Source: Limnohabitans sp. Hippo3 | Lineage (GTDB): Bacteria > Pseudomonadota > Gammaproteobacteria > Burkholderiales > Burkholderiaceae_C | DNA length: 64,000 bases | Assembly (NCBI RefSeq): GCF_003063665.1 | Contig: NZ_NESF01000004.1 | Span: 62,001-126,000 of the forward strand | Direction of reading: 5' to 3' | In this document: piece after piece, positions 28,740 to 41,172 of the stretch | Layout: every line of letters starts with the position of its first letter | Position numbering within the stretch: position 1 is the first letter of the stretch | Made by a program: the position numbers and the translations under genes | Notes under the pieces: generated by a model | Database searches by the model: none | Told to the model about the DNA's origin: nothing | What the model saw: the letters and a program-made list of their open reading frames with translations, nothing else

Positions 28740-29417
28740 ATGCCCGATCGCGACACCCTACACCCACAAGCCCTGACCGAATTGCCCCTGTTCCCTTTGG
28801 GCACAGTGCTGTTTCCGGGGGCTTTGCTGCCCCTGCAGCTGTTTGAGCTGCGCTACCTGCAGATGATTGGCGAATGCGAGCGCCAAGGCACGGGCTTTGG
28901 GGTGGTGACGCTCACCCAAGGCCGCGAAGTGCACCGCCCCGGTGCAGCGGCCGAACAGTTTGAGGCCATGGGCACCCGGGTGCAGATCGAGCGCATCGAA
29001 CGGCCTCAGCCGGGCCTGGTGATGGTCTGGTGCCGGGGTGTAGAGAAGTTTTGCATCGAAGCCACGCAGCAGCGCAGCGACGGCCTGTGGTTGGGACGGG
29101 TGGAGCTGCTGCCGCCCGAGCCTGCGGTACAGGTGCCCGAAGACCTGCAGCACCTGTCGGCGCAGATGCACAAGGCCCTGACCCAGCTGAGCGAACAGCC
29201 CAGCGTGGTGCCACCCTGGAACGAAGCCTGGCGGCTGCAGGACTGCAGCTGGCTGTCCAACCGCTGGGGTGAGCTGCTGCCCTTGCCCCTGCAGATGAAA
29301 TACCGGCTGTTTGCCCTGCAAGAGCCCTTGATGCGGCTGGAGCTGGTGGGTGACATAGTGGCCCCTGCCGGAGCGACGGAACAACAATCCGACCAGAAGC
29401 CGCCCGCAAACTCTTAA
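28740..29417 (+). CDS. Lon N-terminal (substrate-binding) domain protein
   Basis: A 225-residue stand-alone LON-N domain protein lacking the ATPase and protease domains. ELPLFPLGTVLFPGALLPLQLFELRY near residues 15-40 is the family signature, followed by GTGFGVVTL and GTRVQIERIE. Such proteins occur widely beside unrelated genes; their role is unproven, possibly substrate recognition. The ATG at 28740 begins 33 bp from yggT on the other strand. TTAAAAT at the gene end (29414-29420) may be the lysS -10. Confidence 0.85.
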   Translation: MPDRDTLHPQALTELPLFPLGTVLFPGALLPLQLFELRYLQMIGECERQGTGFGVVTLTQGREVHRPGAAAEQFEAMGTRVQIERIERPQPGLVMVWCRGVEKFCIEATQQRSDGLWLGRVELLPPEPAVQVPEDLQHLSAQMHKALTQLSEQPSVVPPWNEAWRLQDCSWLSNRWGELLPLPLQMKYRLFALQEPLMRLELVGDIVAPAGATEQQSDQKPPANS

Positions 29418-29500
29418 AATAGAGGGCTTTGCGCCCTCGCGCACCCCACAACCCCGGATCGGGCGGCGTCCATGCGCCACGGTCCCCACCGCACCTTGCC

Positions 29501-31045
<1,545 letters not shown>

Positions 31046-31062
31046 GCGATCCAAGCTCCAAA

Positions 31063-31093
31063 AACAAACCCGGCCAAGGCCGGGTTTGTTATT
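31063..31093. terminator. Terminator after lysS, probably bidirectional
   Basis: AACAAACCCGGCC and GGCCGGGTTTGTT are perfect 13-bp complements separated by two bases; some inner pairs must open to form the loop. TTATTT follows on the plus strand and an A-run lies on the left. It serves lysS and possibly the convergent small membrane gene. Confidence 0.8.
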
Positions 31094-31109
31094 TCATGCA
31101 GGCAGATCG

Positions 31110-31421
31110 TCAGCCCTGTTGCCGGGGTGGCAGACGGGGCGCATCGTCCACCACCTCGCGCACTTCCACATCCAAGATGTCGTCCTGGCGCGGTGTCTGA
31201 AAGCCGGATGGCGCTCCCGATTGAGGACCAGGCTGGCCGCCCCAGCGAGCGCCCTTGCGCAGAGCACTGAACTGTTGCCAAACCAGCACCACCTGGGGCT
31301 TGCGGCCCGTGAGCAGCCAGCGCACGGTGGCAAACACGGTGTAGACCGCCAGCGCCAGCAGCAAGCCCGCCAACAGGCCCAGGCCGATCAGGCCCATGAA
31401 AATTTTGCCAATCCAGTTCAT
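31110..31421 (-). CDS. Small single-span membrane protein, uncharacterised
   Basis: A 103-residue protein I do not recognise. One strong membrane helix spans about residues 5-35 (MGLIGLGLLAGLLLALAVYTVF), then a basic stretch (RWLLTGRKPQVV). A hydrophilic tail rich in Pro/Arg/Asp contains DDILDVEVREVVDD. GGGAG lies ten bases before the ATG at 31421. It is last in the minus-strand direction after nagZ, with a REP-like hairpin in the gap. Orientation and start signal support it as real; no function can be proposed. Confidence 0.65.
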   Translation of the reverse strand: MNWIGKIFMGLIGLGLLAGLLLALAVYTVFATVRWLLTGRKPQVVLVWQQFSALRKGARWGGQPGPQSGAPSGFQTPRQDDILDVEVREVVDDAPRLPPRQQG

Positions 31422-31445
31422 CGAAGAGTCACTCCCTTTTTTGCA

Positions 31446-31473
31446 TGTCATGCCGGACTTGATCCGGCATCCA
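31446..31473. repeat. REP-like hairpin TGTCATGCCGGA-cttga-TCCGGCATCCA
   Basis: A perfect palindrome with the TGTCAT/ATCCA ends of the family seen at 27976, 32624 and 56229. It lies between nagZ and the small membrane protein gene. Confidence 0.75.
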
Positions 31474-31516
31474 GGTGTTTGCCACCCGAACCCGGCTCAC
31501 ATTAGCCTGAGCTTGT

Positions 31517-32596
31517 TTATGGCAGGCGGTCGAGCGCCTGCATGTAGTCGGCCGAGCGCACCAGCTCGTCCCAGGGGCGAGCGGGCGAGCGGGGCAAGAG
31601 GTTCAGGCGTCGCTCTTCGCTGATCTCGCTGGGCGTCCAGTGCCCTTTGACGGCCGCTTCGGCCAGGCCGTCCAGCACCTCATCGAGCTCGGCACCTCCG
31701 TTGTGGGCCGAGCGGTTGCACAGCAAGGCCAGGTCGCACCCGGCCTGCAGCGCGGTCAGGATGGCTTCGGTGTAGCTCAGCGTGCGTCCGTCCAGCTGGC
31801 GTGCAGCGGCCATCGACAGGTCGTCGGTGCAGACCACGCCTTGAAAGCCCAGCTGGGCGCGCAGTATGTCCTGCAACCAGCGCGACGAAAAGCCGGCCGG
31901 GCGGCTGTCCACCTTGCTGTAAATGACATGGGCGGGCATGACGGCGGTGAGCACGCTGCCCAACCAACGGTAAGGCTGCGCGTCGTCGGCCAGGATGGTT
32001 TTGAGGCTGCGCTTGTCCACGGGCAGCGCCACATGCGAGTCGGCCTTGACGGCGCCGTGCCCGGGAAAATGCTTGCCGCAATTGCCCAAGCCCGCCTGCA
32101 GCAGGCCCTGCATCAGGCTGCGGGCCAGCAGACTCACCACACGCGGGTCGCGGGCAAAAGCGCGGTCACCGATGACGCCACTCTCGCCGTGGTCCAAATC
32201 CAGCACGGGCGTGAAGCTGAAGTCCACGCCGCAAGCGCGCAGCTCGCTGGCCAGCACAAAGCCTGCCGAGGTGGCCGCCTCGCAAGCCTTGAGCACGCCC
32301 GAGCCGGGCTGGCCTTTGTCATCCTGCCCCCACAGCGCGCCCAGGGCGCGCATGGGTGGCAGATGGGTGAAACCGTCGGTGCGAAAGCGCTGCACACGAC
32401 CGCCTTCGTGGTCGACGGCGATCAAGAAGTCGGGGCGGAGGCTTTTGATCTCGGCGCACAAGTCGGTCAGTTGCGAACGGCTTTGCCAATTGCGGCCAAA
32501 CAGGATCATCCCACCCACCAGTGGATGCGCCAGGCGGCGGCGGTCCACGGCGGTCAGCGTGGTACCGGCAATGTCAATGATCAGGGGGGCGTGCAT
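31517..32596 (-). CDS. nagZ: Beta-N-acetylhexosaminidase, peptidoglycan recycling
   Basis: A 359-residue family-3 glycosidase removing N-acetylglucosamine from recycled muropeptides in the cytoplasm. Family signatures are AVDHEGGRVQRFRTDGFTHLPPM, the flexible loop GKHFPGHGAVKADSHVALP with the unusual His/Asp acid-base pair, and VCTDDLSMAAA with the nucleophile Asp. I prefer the ATG at 32596, with AAAGG six bases upstream; another in-frame ATG lies two codons earlier. It starts directly after acpS in the same orientation. Confidence 0.95.
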   Translation of the reverse strand: MHAPLIIDIAGTTLTAVDRRRLAHPLVGGMILFGRNWQSRSQLTDLCAEIKSLRPDFLIAVDHEGGRVQRFRTDGFTHLPPMRALGALWGQDDKGQPGSGVLKACEAATSAGFVLASELRACGVDFSFTPVLDLDHGESGVIGDRAFARDPRVVSLLARSLMQGLLQAGLGNCGKHFPGHGAVKADSHVALPVDKRSLKTILADDAQPYRWLGSVLTAVMPAHVIYSKVDSRPAGFSSRWLQDILRAQLGFQGVVCTDDLSMAAARQLDGRTLSYTEAILTALQAGCDLALLCNRSAHNGGAELDEVLDGLAEAAVKGHWTPSEISEERRLNLLPRSPARPWDELVRSADYMQALDRLP

Positions 32597-32598
32597 GG

Positions 32599-33087
32599 TC
32601 ATCCTTTGGGGGTCATGGGCGAGTGGATGCCTGCGTGTGCGGGCATGGCAACTTGGCTGGTTTGGATTGGCGGCTGATCTGGCATGCCTTGCAGCGTTTT
32701 GGTCTCGACCACGCAAAAACTGGCGGCGTACTCGGACTCGTCGGTCACGGTGATGTGGACACTCAGGCCCTTGGCCTCAAACCACGCTTTCAGCCTCCCG
32801 TGCAACACGATGACCGGCTGGCCGCTGGGCAGCTTGCCGATCTCGCACAGCCGCCAGGTCATGGGCATGCGCATGCCCAAGCCAATGGCTTTGCTGAAGG
32901 CCTCTTTGGCCGAAAAGCGCGTGGCCAAATAACGCACCCCTCGCTCGGGCCAGCGGGCGCTGCGGGCCCTCCAGGTGGCCATTTCGGCATCGCTCAAGAC
33001 CTTGGCGGCAAAGCGCTCGCCGTGCCGATCCAAGCTGGCCCGGATGCGGCGGATGTCGCAGATGTCGGTGCCGATGCCGTAGATCAT
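32599..33087 (-). CDS. acpS: Holo-[acyl-carrier-protein] synthase with repeat-derived tail
   Basis: A 162-residue enzyme that transfers 4'-phosphopantetheine from CoA to ACP. The metal Asp is in [14 protein letters not shown] and the Glu in [33 protein letters not shown] ends the conserved fold near residue 128. The last 30 or so residues are extra and contain MPAHAGIHS, which is the translation of a REP-like palindrome (32624-32650). The ATG overlaps the pdxJ stop (ATGA). The tail probably has no role, but the repeat cannot move or expand here without altering the protein. Confidence 0.93.
   Translation of the reverse strand: MIYGIGTDICDIRRIRASLDRHGERFAAKVLSDAEMATWRARSARWPERGVRYLATRFSAKEAFSKAIGLGMRMPMTWRLCEIGKLPSGQPVIVLHGRLKAWFEAKGLSVHITVTDESEYAASFCVVETKTLQGMPDQPPIQTSQVAMPAHAGIHSPMTPKG
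32624..32650. repeat. REP-like palindrome inside the acpS 3' end
   Basis: TGGATGCCTGC-gtgt-GCGGGCATGGCA is a one- to two-mismatch member of the TGTCATnCCCGC family and is read through by acpS as MPAHAGIHS. Confidence 0.7.
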
Positions 33088-33833
33088 TTTTTCAGGCAAT
33101 CCAGATACGCCTGCACGGTGGCGGCGTACCCCATCTCCAGCGCATCGGCCATGAAGGCGTGGCCAATCGAGACTTCTTGCAGGCCCTTCACTGCCGCCAC
33201 AAAGGCGGGCAGGTTGTCACGGTTCAGGTCGTGGCCCGCATTCAGGCCCAGGCCCGCCTGCGTGGCGGCTGCGGCGGCTTCGGCGTAGCGCTGCAGCTGC
33301 ATGGCTTGTGCTGGCGTGCCAAAGGCTGCGGCATAAGGCTCGGTGTACAGCTCCACCCTGTCGGCCCCCACAGCGCGGGCAGCGGCCATTTGCTCCGGGA
33401 TCGGGTCCATGAACAGGCTCACCCGCACACCCAAGGTCTTGCACTCGTCGATCAGGGGTTTGAGGCGCTCGGCGTCTTGCGGAAACGTCCAGCCATGGTC
33501 GCTGGTGAACTGGCCTTCGCTGTCAGGCACAAAGGTCACCTGGTGCGGGCGCACGGCCCGCACATGGTCCATCAGGTTGTGGAAGGGATTGCCCTCGATG
33601 TTGAACTCGCGGTCGGACCAGGCTTGCATGAGGGCGTGCAACTCGGGCACGTCGCTCGCGCGGATGTGGCGCTCGTCCGGGCGGGGGTGGATGGTGATGC
33701 CCTGCGCCCCGGCTTGCAAACACAGCTGTGCCGCACGCGTAACGCTGGGGATGCCCAGGTGGCGCGAATTGCGCAGCAAAGCAACTTTGTTGACGTTGAC
33801 CGAGAGGGCAACGCGTTCGGAAGAGGTGTTCAT
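33084..33833 (-). CDS. pdxJ: Pyridoxine 5'-phosphate synthase
   Basis: A 249-residue TIM barrel condensing 1-deoxyxylulose 5-phosphate with 3-amino-2-oxopropyl phosphate, the last step of de novo vitamin B6 synthesis. [56 protein letters not shown] and [14 protein letters not shown] are all family marks. The ATG at 33833 overlaps the recO stop (ATGA); a longer upstream frame lies inside recO and is not used. Confidence 0.96.
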   Translation of the reverse strand: MNTSSERVALSVNVNKVALLRNSRHLGIPSVTRAAQLCLQAGAQGITIHPRPDERHIRASDVPELHALMQAWSDREFNIEGNPFHNLMDHVRAVRPHQVTFVPDSEGQFTSDHGWTFPQDAERLKPLIDECKTLGVRVSLFMDPIPEQMAAARAVGADRVELYTEPYAAAFGTPAQAMQLQRYAEAAAAATQAGLGLNAGHDLNRDNLPAFVAAVKGLQEVSIGHAFMADALEMGYAATVQAYLDCLKK

Positions 33834-34579
33834 AAAGTTTGCAAGTCCAGCATCATTTGGCGAGTGCGCAAAGCGCCCACGCCGCAATGGTAGTTGAGCA
33901 AAAGGCGCAAGGGGCGCTGCAGCTGCACCAGCAGGTCGGCGCATTCCCGCAGCAAAGCGGCCAAAGGGCTGGGCGAAGCCAGCGCCGCGTGCAGCGCCAG
34001 CCACTGTTCGCCGCGCAAGGCGTGGCGCGGGTCATCGCTCACCCACTGCAGCCCCGCCTCGGGCACCAGCGCATAATTGTCGTCGGGCAACAACGGTTTG
34101 AGGGTCAGGGTTTGTTGGTTCAGGGCGGGCAACAGGCCCATTTCCTTGAGCAGCAGCAGCTCAAAACCGCGCAAGGCCCACTGCAAGGCGTCCGGGTCGC
34201 CACTGGCCAGCAGGCGCACGGCGGCGGCATACACCTCAAACAGCTCAGGATGCGGGTCGTCACGCGCGGTCAGGCGCATCAGCAATTCATTGAGGTAGTA
34301 ACCTGACAGCAGCGCCTCGCCCGTGGGCATGACATGACCGCCCACCCATTCGGCCGACTTGAGGGTGCGGATGTCGCCGTCGCCCCCAAACGCCAGCGAC
34401 AAAGGCTGCAGCGGCAAGAGCACCGGGCGAAAGCTGGACGTGGGCCGTTTGGCCCCTTTGGCGACCAGCGCCACCCGACCATGGTGACGGGTGAAGACCT
34501 CCAGAATCAGGCTGGTCTCGCTCCAGTCGTAGCGGTGCAGCACATAGGCTGGCTCGTCTGCGATCCGCTTGGCCGCCAT
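33830..34579 (-). CDS. recO: DNA repair protein RecO
   Basis: A 249-residue mediator that loads RecA with RecR at gaps. The N-terminal OB fold is [35 protein letters not shown]; a helical domain with [22 protein letters not shown] follows. The zinc-finger cysteines seen in some RecO proteins are absent, as in many proteobacteria. It starts nine bp after era and overlaps pdxJ by four. Confidence 0.93.
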   Translation of the reverse strand: MAAKRIADEPAYVLHRYDWSETSLILEVFTRHHGRVALVAKGAKRPTSSFRPVLLPLQPLSLAFGGDGDIRTLKSAEWVGGHVMPTGEALLSGYYLNELLMRLTARDDPHPELFEVYAAAVRLLASGDPDALQWALRGFELLLLKEMGLLPALNQQTLTLKPLLPDDNYALVPEAGLQWVSDDPRHALRGEQWLALHAALASPSPLAALLRECADLLVQLQRPLRLLLNYHCGVGALRTRQMMLDLQTL

Positions 34580-34588
34580 GTTGCGTGT

Positions 34589-35644
34589 TTACTCGTAGCC
34601 GAAGCTGCGCACACGGGCTTCGTCGTCGGCCCAGCCCGAACGCACCTTCACCCACAGCTCGATGAACACCTTGGCGTCCAGCAGTTTTTCCAGCTCCATG
34701 CGGGTTTCGGTGCCGATGCGCTTGAGCTTTTCGCCTTTGTCACCGATCACCATGGCCTTGTGCCCCTCGCGCTCGACCACGATGGTGGCCGCAATGCGCA
34801 GCATGCGCTTGGCGGTGCGACCAGCTTCTTCTTCGAACTTGTCGATCACCACGGTGGAGGTGTAGGGCAGCTCGTCGCCCGTCAGGCGGAACAGCTTTTC
34901 GCGCACCATTTCGCTGGCCAAAAACTTCTCGCTGCGGTCGGTGAGTTCGTCTTCGGCATGCCACCAGGGCTGCTCAGGCAGGTACTTTTCGCAAATGCCC
35001 AGCAGACGCTCGATGTCCTTGGGCTGCTTGGCCGACATGGGCACAAACTCGGCAAAAGCATGGCGCTCTTGCATGCTTTGCAGCCAAGGCGCGATGTCAC
35101 CACGGCGGTACACGTTGTCGAGTTTGTTGGCCACCAGCAAGACGGGAATACCGGGTTTGAGCAGGGCCAGCACCTTGGCGTCCGCCGTGGTGAAGCTGCC
35201 CGCCTCGACCACAAACAGCACCAGGTCCACATCGCTCACGGCACCGACCACGGTTTTGTTCAGCGACTTGTTCAAGGCTGTGCCATGGATGGTCTGAAAA
35301 CCCGGGGTGTCCACAAACACATACTGGGCAACGCCCTGGGTACGGATGCCAGTGATGCGGTGGCGCGTGGTTTGCGCTTTGCGCGAGGTGATGCTGATTT
35401 TTTGGCCGACCAAGGCGTTGAGCAAGGTGGACTTGCCCACGTTGGGTTTCCCCACAATGGCCACCAGCCCGCAGCGCTGGCCTTCAACAGGCACGGGCGC
35501 GGAGGCTGCAGCGACCGGGGGCAAGGCCGCGTCTTCTGTGGCATCGCGTGGCTGGATGGTCACGCCCGCGATTTGGACCGGACGGCGAAGGGTTGGCTCT
35601 TGCGGCGTGCGTTCAGTTTCAGGCGTTTTCTTGTCGGTGCTCAT
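34589..35644 (-). CDS. era: GTPase Era
   Basis: A 351-residue GTPase assisting 30S subunit maturation. G1 is [12 protein letters not shown] at about 65-76, G3 DTPGF, G4 NKLD. The C-terminal KH domain carries [21 protein letters not shown]. Compared with E. coli Era it has an extra 50-residue charged, Pro/Ala-rich N-terminus before [12 protein letters not shown]. The ATG at 35644 overlaps the rnc stop (ATGA). The extension is common in related genera to my recollection and is probably disordered. Confidence 0.96.
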   Translation of the reverse strand: MSTDKKTPETERTPQEPTLRRPVQIAGVTIQPRDATEDAALPPVAAASAPVPVEGQRCGLVAIVGKPNVGKSTLLNALVGQKISITSRKAQTTRHRITGIRTQGVAQYVFVDTPGFQTIHGTALNKSLNKTVVGAVSDVDLVLFVVEAGSFTTADAKVLALLKPGIPVLLVANKLDNVYRRGDIAPWLQSMQERHAFAEFVPMSAKQPKDIERLLGICEKYLPEQPWWHAEDELTDRSEKFLASEMVREKLFRLTGDELPYTSTVVIDKFEEEAGRTAKRMLRIAATIVVEREGHKAMVIGDKGEKLKRIGTETRMELEKLLDAKVFIELWVKVRSGWADDEARVRSFGYE

Positions 35645-36333
35645 GCGGCGCTTTCGGATTTCAGGGTCTGCAGCATGGCGGCGGCCGCTGCTTGTTCGGC
35701 GGCGCGACGCGATGCGCCTGAGCCTAGTTGGGTTTGGCGCAATTCGGTCACTTCGCAAGAGACCTCGAACTGCTGGCGATGCGCCGCGCCGGAGGTGCCG
35801 ACCACGGTGTATTTGGGCAGCGCGAGCTTGCGCCCTTGCAACCACTCTTGCAATTCGGTCTTGGGGTCTTTGCCCACGGCCTGCATGTCGGGTTTGATGT
35901 CGACCTGGGCAAACAAGCGCTCGACCAAGGCTTGTGCGTTCTGGTAGCCGCCGTCCAGGTACACCGCGCCAATGATGGCCTCCAGGGTATCGGCCAGGAT
36001 GGAGGGTCGGTTTTGACCACCCGAGCGCATCTCGCCTTCGCCCAAGCGCATCACGGCGGGCAAATCCAGCGTTTTGGCCAGTTGGTGCAGCGTGTCTTGT
36101 TTGACCAGATTGGCCCGCACCCTGGACAAGTCACCCTCGGGCAAACTGGCCAGCTGGGCATACAGCAGGTGCGCCACTGACAGGTTGAGCACCGAATCAC
36201 CCAGAAACTCCAGGCGCTCGTTGTGGTCAGCGCTGAAGCTGCGGTGCGTCACGGCTTGCTGCAGCAAGCCCGCTTGGAGAAAGGCATAGCCCAAGCGAAT
36301 TTGCAATTCAGACAGTGCAGGCGATGTGGCCAC
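35641..36333 (-). CDS. rnc: Ribonuclease III
   Basis: A dsRNA endonuclease of about 230 residues. The catalytic signature is [13 protein letters not shown] with the second acidic site in [17 protein letters not shown]; a dsRNA-binding domain fills the C-terminal 75 residues ([20 protein letters not shown]). No ATG precedes the fold. I take the GTG at 36333 because GAGG lies five bases upstream. A GTG two codons earlier and a TTG at 36375 are alternatives. It lies between lepB and era, the conserved order. Confidence 0.93.
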   Translation of the reverse strand: MATSPALSELQIRLGYAFLQAGLLQQAVTHRSFSADHNERLEFLGDSVLNLSVAHLLYAQLASLPEGDLSRVRANLVKQDTLHQLAKTLDLPAVMRLGEGEMRSGGQNRPSILADTLEAIIGAVYLDGGYQNAQALVERLFAQVDIKPDMQAVGKDPKTELQEWLQGRKLALPKYTVVGTSGAAHRQQFEVSCEVTELRQTQLGSGASRRAAEQAAAAAMLQTLKSESAA

Positions 36334-36340
36334 GTTCACC

Positions 36341-37305
36341 TCAGTCAAAAGCGCCAACGCGCTGGAGGTTGCCAAAGTTCATCCAGACAAAAAAGGCTTT
36401 GCCCACGATGTTGGCGTCGGGCACAAAACCCCAGTAACGCGAGTCCAGCGAATTGTCGCGGTTGTCACCCATCATGAAGTAGTGGCCCGCAGGCACTTTG
36501 CAGGTCACGCCCTCAACGGTGTAGTTGCAGTTTTCCCGCCCGGCGAACTGATCGGCACCAGGGATGAACGCCGGACGCTCGTCGTCCTGGATGGTCTGGT
36601 GGGGCTTGGCGCCCAAGCTCTCGCGGTGGTGCTTGAAGTAGCGCATGGTCGACTCGTCAAAAAAGTCGGGCAAGGACTGCGTCGGCACAGGCTGACCATT
36701 GACGGTGAGCTTCTTGTTCAGGTAAGCCACTTCGTCGCCGGGCACCCCGACCACCCGCTTGATGTAGTCCACGCTGGGTTTGGGCGGGTAGCGGAACACC
36801 ATCACATCGCCGCGCTGCACGGGCGTGCCCTCGGTTAGTTTGGTGTTGGCCACGGGCAGGCGAATGCCGTAGTGGAATTTGTTCACCAGAATCAGGTCGC
36901 CGATGTGCAGCGTCGGGATCATCGAGCCCGAGGGGATCTTGAAGGGCTCGAACAAGAACGAACGCAGGACAAAAACCACCACAATGACAGGGAAGAGCCC
37001 CGCCGTCCAATCCAGCCACCAGGGCTGCATCAGCAGCTTCTCGCGCGACTCGCGGATGTCGGTGTCCACCTTGTCGATGCCCATTTTGGCCAACTCGGCG
37101 CGGCGCTGGGCGGTTTCGGCTTCAAGTTGCGCCACCGCTTTTTGGCGCTGAGGCAAGAACACCAAGCGTTCGGCCAGCCAGTAAATGCCGGTGATCACCG
37201 TGGCCAGCAGCAAGAGCAGCGCAAAGTTGCCCTCGATGACCCCCAGATACCAGGCACCGGCATAGCCGACAAAAGCGGCCAACACCAAAGAAGTCAGGAA
37301 CTGCA

Positions 37306-37306
<1 letters not shown>
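36341..37306 (-). CDS. lepB: Signal peptidase I
   Basis: A 321-residue membrane protease removing Sec signal peptides. Two N-terminal membrane spans occur at about 2-22 and 28-45 and a third at about 102-118. The catalytic dyad is S128 ([12 protein letters not shown]) and K183 ([11 protein letters not shown]). [22 protein letters not shown] is box E. The ATG shares one base with the lepA stop (TGATG), so translation is coupled. It is followed closely by rnc. Confidence 0.96.
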
Positions 37307-39114
<1,808 letters not shown>

Positions 39115-39153
39115 CAAACAACGTCTGCAAGTATTTGTGGATCAAGGATCCGT

Positions 39154-39190
39154 AAAAGAAAAAAGGGCGCGTCTGGTGTTGACGCGCCCT
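39154..39190 (-). terminator. Strong intrinsic terminator upstream of lepA
   Basis: On the minus strand AGGGCGCGTC and GACGCGCCCT make a perfect 10-bp stem with a seven-base loop, followed by TTTTTTCTTTT. It lies 40 bp before lepA and more than 400 bp after mucD, so it ends something transcribed within the intergenic region, or works as a lepA attenuator. Confidence 0.85.
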
Positions 39191-39223
39191 GAACCAACAA
39201 TCATTGGCAACTGCGATAGTTGG
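39155..39223 (-). ncRNA. Candidate small RNA or lepA leader RNA
   Basis: Minus-strand TACAAT (39235-39230) could serve as a -10, giving an RNA of about 70 nt that ends at the terminator. Before the terminator stem the RNA can fold CCAAC with GTTGG, enclosing AACT/AGTT. There is no convincing -35 box, so the 5' end is a guess. No known RNA family was recognised. Confidence 0.3.
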
Positions 39224-39305
39224 GACTTCATTGTAGGCAAATTGGCCCACGCGCACAGCCCCAAAAATACGTTTGACAGGTCGTTGCTGCTATGCAACAT
39301 GGAAT

Positions 39306-39544
39306 TTATCCACAACTTATACACAAGATCACGAACATCTTGCTGAACAACTTGTGGGCCATCTGTGGATCACCGGTGGACTCCTGCAAGGAATCTCGCA
39401 TCGTGAACTCAGCCCTGCGCTTTATGCCATCAATCATGGGTCAAGACCGTTGATTTTAGCCAAATTCGTTATGAGAGATGAATAAAGTTAGTTGGCACAA
39501 ACTTTAAAAATCTTTTTCATTGGATTCGAATTTTTCAAAAAAAA
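39306..39544. other. Tandem DnaA boxes beside an AT-rich stretch
   Basis: TTATCCACA (39306-39314) and TTATACACA (39317-39325) both fit the DnaA box TTATnCACA, in the same orientation and 11 bp apart. TGTGGATCA, one mismatch from the reverse complement of the first box, occurs at 39364-39372 and again at 39136-39144. The stretch 39481-39544 is markedly AT-rich. The remainder of the 500-bp lepA-mucD gap shows no supported gene. Confidence 0.5.
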
Positions 39545-39613
39545 CCCTTCACAGCCTTGCCAGAGACCCCAAAGCCCCGCAGGACACTGAGGACTCTTGA
39601 CAAGTCCCCAGCC

Positions 39614-41080
39614 TCACTGGGCAGGGCGGATCAGCACGTATTGCGCGCCATCACCGCGTCGGATCAAAACGCTGGTGGGGCGATTTTTGTCCACACGCGA
39701 CATGATCAGCTCAAACTCCCGCAGCGAAGTAACCTCGGTGTTGGCAATCGCCACAATCAAATCCCCTTCACGGATGCCTGCCCGTGCGGCTGCATCGGCG
39801 ACCGCATCCACCCGAACACCCCCGCGCACGCGGAATTCCCGCTTCTGCGCTTCGGTCAGGTCACTGACCGTCAATCCCCAATGCTGTGCGCTGGCTGCTG
39901 GCGCTTTCTTTTCCGGGCTTGCTGCAGCCACTTTTTCGGCTTCCACCTCGGCCACCGTGATGCTCAGGTCTTTGTGACCGCCGCGGCGGAACACCGTGAT
40001 GCCGACTTTGCTGCCAGGTTTGGTGTTGCCCACGGCCCGAGGCAAGTCGGCAGGCTTGTCGATGGCTTTCCCATCAAAGCGCGTGATGATGTCGCCCGCC
40101 TCAAGGCCCGCTTTTTCCGCAGGCGATCCTTCTTCAACACCGCGCACCAGCACACCCTGCGCCTTGCCCAAGCCAATCGACTCGGCAACGTCCTTGGTCA
40201 CAGGCGCAATCTGAACCCCAATGCGCCCCCGGCTGACACGGCCACTGGTTCGCAGCTGTTCACTGACCCGCATGGCCTCGTCCATGGGGATCGCAAACGA
40301 AATGCCCATGAAGCCCCCCGAACGGGAATAGATCTGGCTGTTGATGCCCACCACTTCGCCGCGCATGTTGATGAGGGGGCCGCCGGAGTTGCCCGGGTTG
40401 ATCGCCACATCGGTCTGGATGAAGGACAAATAATCGCCCGTGTCGCGCTGCTTGGCGCTGACAATGCCTGCCGTGACGGTGTTCTCCAGGCCAAAAGGCG
40501 AACCAATCGCCATGACCCATTCCCCGACGCGCAAGCGGCTGACATCCCCCACCTTCACGGCCGGCAGACCTGTGGCCTGGATTTTGACCACCGCCACATC
40601 GGTACGCTTGTCGGCACCCACGATGCGGGCCTTGAATTCGCGCTTGTCGGTCAGCGTGACCATCACTTCATCCGCACCCTCCACCACATGGGCGTTGGTC
40701 ATGATGAAACCGTCCGAGCTGAGGATGAAGCCAGAGCCTACACCCCGAGGTTGCGCTTCTTCCTGGGACCTTGGTTGGCGCGGTGCCTGTCTGGGCGCAT
40801 TGGGCATAGGCACCCCGAAAAAGCGCCTGAAGAGCTCCTGCATTTCCTCGTCGGGTGTTGCACCGCTCTGCGCGCTCTGGCGGACTTTTTCGAGCGTGCG
40901 AATATTGACCACGGAAGGGCCCACCTGCTCCACCAGGTCAGTGAAGTCAGGCAAGCCACGTGCGCCTGCGCTGGTGGTCTGGGCCATCACAGCGCCCGTG
41001 GGCACCCCGACCAGCCCCAGCGCCAAGCCACTGGCCAGGGCAAACGATGCAGCCGTTTTTATCCAATGTTGCTTCAGCAC
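39614..41080 (-). CDS. mucD: Periplasmic serine protease, DegP/MucD (HtrA) family
   Basis: A 488-residue envelope quality-control protease. The start is GTG 41080, with AAGGAG six bases upstream; longer in-frame starts exist but would place residues before the signal peptide (KTAASFALASGLALGLVG...AQ). The catalytic triad is H131 (MTNAHVV), D161 (RTDVAVVKI) and S232 (INPGNSGGPL). Two PDZ domains follow (GRIGVQIAPV, about 286-375, and a second near 395-480). In relatives the upstream genes are rpoE, rseA and rseB; here they are missing. Confidence 0.94.
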   Translation of the reverse strand: MLKQHWIKTAASFALASGLALGLVGVPTGAVMAQTTSAGARGLPDFTDLVEQVGPSVVNIRTLEKVRQSAQSGATPDEEMQELFRRFFGVPMPNAPRQAPRQPRSQEEAQPRGVGSGFILSSDGFIMTNAHVVEGADEVMVTLTDKREFKARIVGADKRTDVAVVKIQATGLPAVKVGDVSRLRVGEWVMAIGSPFGLENTVTAGIVSAKQRDTGDYLSFIQTDVAINPGNSGGPLINMRGEVVGINSQIYSRSGGFMGISFAIPMDEAMRVSEQLRTSGRVSRGRIGVQIAPVTKDVAESIGLGKAQGVLVRGVEEGSPAEKAGLEAGDIITRFDGKAIDKPADLPRAVGNTKPGSKVGITVFRRGGHKDLSITVAEVEAEKVAAASPEKKAPAASAQHWGLTVSDLTEAQKREFRVRGGVRVDAVADAAARAGIREGDLIVAIANTEVTSLREFELIMSRVDKNRPTSVLIRRGDGAQYVLIRPAQ

Positions 41081-41172
41081 AAAAATCTCCTTGTGGTGTT
41101 CCATCACGACCATGGACCGTCTGGAAGATGTGGCCAAAAGTGACCAATTCAAGCCGTGCCCATCATGCCCCG

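Noticed and set aside
36333-36375. TTG start for rnc inside lepB
   Set aside because: No ribosome site and an overlap of over 30 bp with lepB; the GTG with GAGG upstream fits the family length better.
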